The notes under the pieces were generated by a model that saw only the letters and a program-made list of their open reading frames with translations, made no database searches and had not been told where the DNA came from. Shown here piece after piece: positions 62,951 through 64,000 of a DNA stretch of 64,000 nt. The number at the start of each line of letters is the position of its first letter. The stretch's first letter is position 1. A program made the position numbers and the translations under genes. Source of the DNA: Daucus carota subsp. sativus (taxonomy: Eukaryota > Streptophyta > Magnoliopsida > Apiales > Apiaceae); contig NC_030385.2 of assembly GCF_001625215.2 (NCBI RefSeq), positions 5,139,135 to 5,203,134 of the forward strand, read 5' to 3'.

Positions 62951-64000
62951 CTTTGGAGGCTTACTGTGTCAGTGTGCTTAAGTGATTTCTGGTCTTAACC
63001 CTTGTGTGCTTGAACTCAGATCGTGAGAAAGATGTAAGAAAAGTATGTACGTAATTTTACATCATATGTATCATGGAAGTCCGCAGCCAAACTTGTTATG
63101 AATTGGAAACCATGTAGCCATGTAGGATCTGTTTGCTTCACTGTTGTGTGCCTAATTTGTAATCAGCCAATATGTTTGAGCTGCTGTGCTAGTTGGCAGC
63201 AGCATGCATTAACAACAGGATGCAGAGCTGTGATGATGTTTTACCACAAGTCCACCTTGAATTCCAACTTGATGGTCAATATTGTGGTTTCTTGTGTTCA
63301 TGCAATTGGTACATATGTCACATGGCTCTTGATGTTTTGCCATAAGTCCACCAGTGGCTAATATTTCTTGTGCGGGTAAAAAGATCTTTAGCACATTGGA
63401 CACTAAGGCTAAGGTTGTGCAATTTTTTTTTTTTAATGCTTTTTGTGATTTTTTTTAAATCTCGGCACCTGCTTGATATATGCTATCTTAGTTGTTTTTG
63501 GTTGGAATAGGAGATGAAATTAGAATTAGGATGTTAACAAATTACAGTTCGTGAATAAATTAGTTGCCCAAAAGAAGAATGAAGGGGGTGAAAATTGACA
63601 GAGTAGAACCAGAGAACCCAAATATCCAAACTGACTATCCAAAAATTTTTAGATGTGTTATTTTGGAATGTTTTAGTGGTGTAATTATGGTGAATGTAGG
63701 TGTCTATGATCAAGTTATTGTTAGGTCTCGATAAGATTGTAAAGAAGGGTTTGTATACAATCAATTTTCGCTGAATGATCTGATTAGAATAGAACTTAGA
63801 AATTAGATTAATATTAATTGATGAAACAAGGGTTAAGTTAAATAATTAATTAAACTTGAAAGTCGTTATAGAATTAATGAAGTTCAGTTTTAATGTCAAC
63901 TAAAAAATTTATAATAAATTTGACATGAAATATTCTAGTTCAAAGATTAAAACAATCAAAATGTTCAAGCACGGAGAGTTTGTGAATGTAGCGATAAATA
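62951..64000. other. 3' flank and intergenic DNA, no gene seen
   Basis: A short diverged duplication ('tgatgttttaccacaagtcca' type) occurs at about 63232 and 63330. The rest has no coding signature or clear mobile-element ends. Confidence 0.4.

Overview
The window looks like nuclear DNA of a flowering plant, most likely a eudicot. It is AT-rich, its genes have GT-AG introns, and its protein families are plant ones: GASA/snakin peptides, a WEB-family coiled-coil protein, a KORRIGAN-type GH9 endoglucanase, and Sirevirus-like and Ty3-gypsy LTR retrotransposons. I cannot name the species. No tRNA, rRNA, CRISPR or bacterial-type feature was seen.

Layout. Positions 1-8371 are gene-free, with degenerate repeats, a MITE, an 84-bp tandem duplication and the multi-exon relic of a plant transposase (Transposase_24-like), whose last intron carries a 555-bp fold-back MITE. 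Positions 8372-30035 are one nested retrotransposon block. The outer element is a Copia/Sirevirus-like element on the minus strand, with 569-bp LTRs differing by one base and a TTTAC target duplication. Its pol gene is split by a second element at 13508-24613, a non-autonomous Ty3-gypsy derivative on the plus strand with 4.7-kb LTRs, only 1.7 kb of internal DNA and a TGAAC duplication. Positions 30401-32262 hold an hAT-like element packed with nested Stowaway-like MITEs and an RNase H-like gene fragment.

From 32.8 kb the DNA becomes gene-bearing: two tandem GASA genes (32870-33547, 35730-36122); a nested pair of small Helitrons and more MITEs (36970-39240); an intact three-exon gene for an acidic protein of unknown function (40834-42146); a prolyl 4-hydroxylase pseudogene (42997-43870); a duplicated non-coding segment (44.4-46.3 kb); a WEB-family gene (46932-47985); a small single-exon gene (51980-52369); a predicted plastid membrane protein gene (53115-53600); a six-exon GH9 endoglucanase gene (54847-57272); and a two-exon coiled-coil protein gene (60394-62950).

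The most unusual object is at 56472-56655: a complete LTR-PBS-PPT-LTR structure of only 184 bp (75-bp LTRs, 34-bp interior) inside an intron of the endoglucanase gene. Also notable are the doubled PPT and LTR head of the inner gypsy element, two in-frame stops between gag and pol of the Sirevirus-like element, and GASA paralogues whose second exons are far more alike than their first exons. The genes do not form a common pathway; this is ordinary plant gene spacing among transposons. All exon structures were read by eye from splice sites and frame continuity and have no transcript support here.
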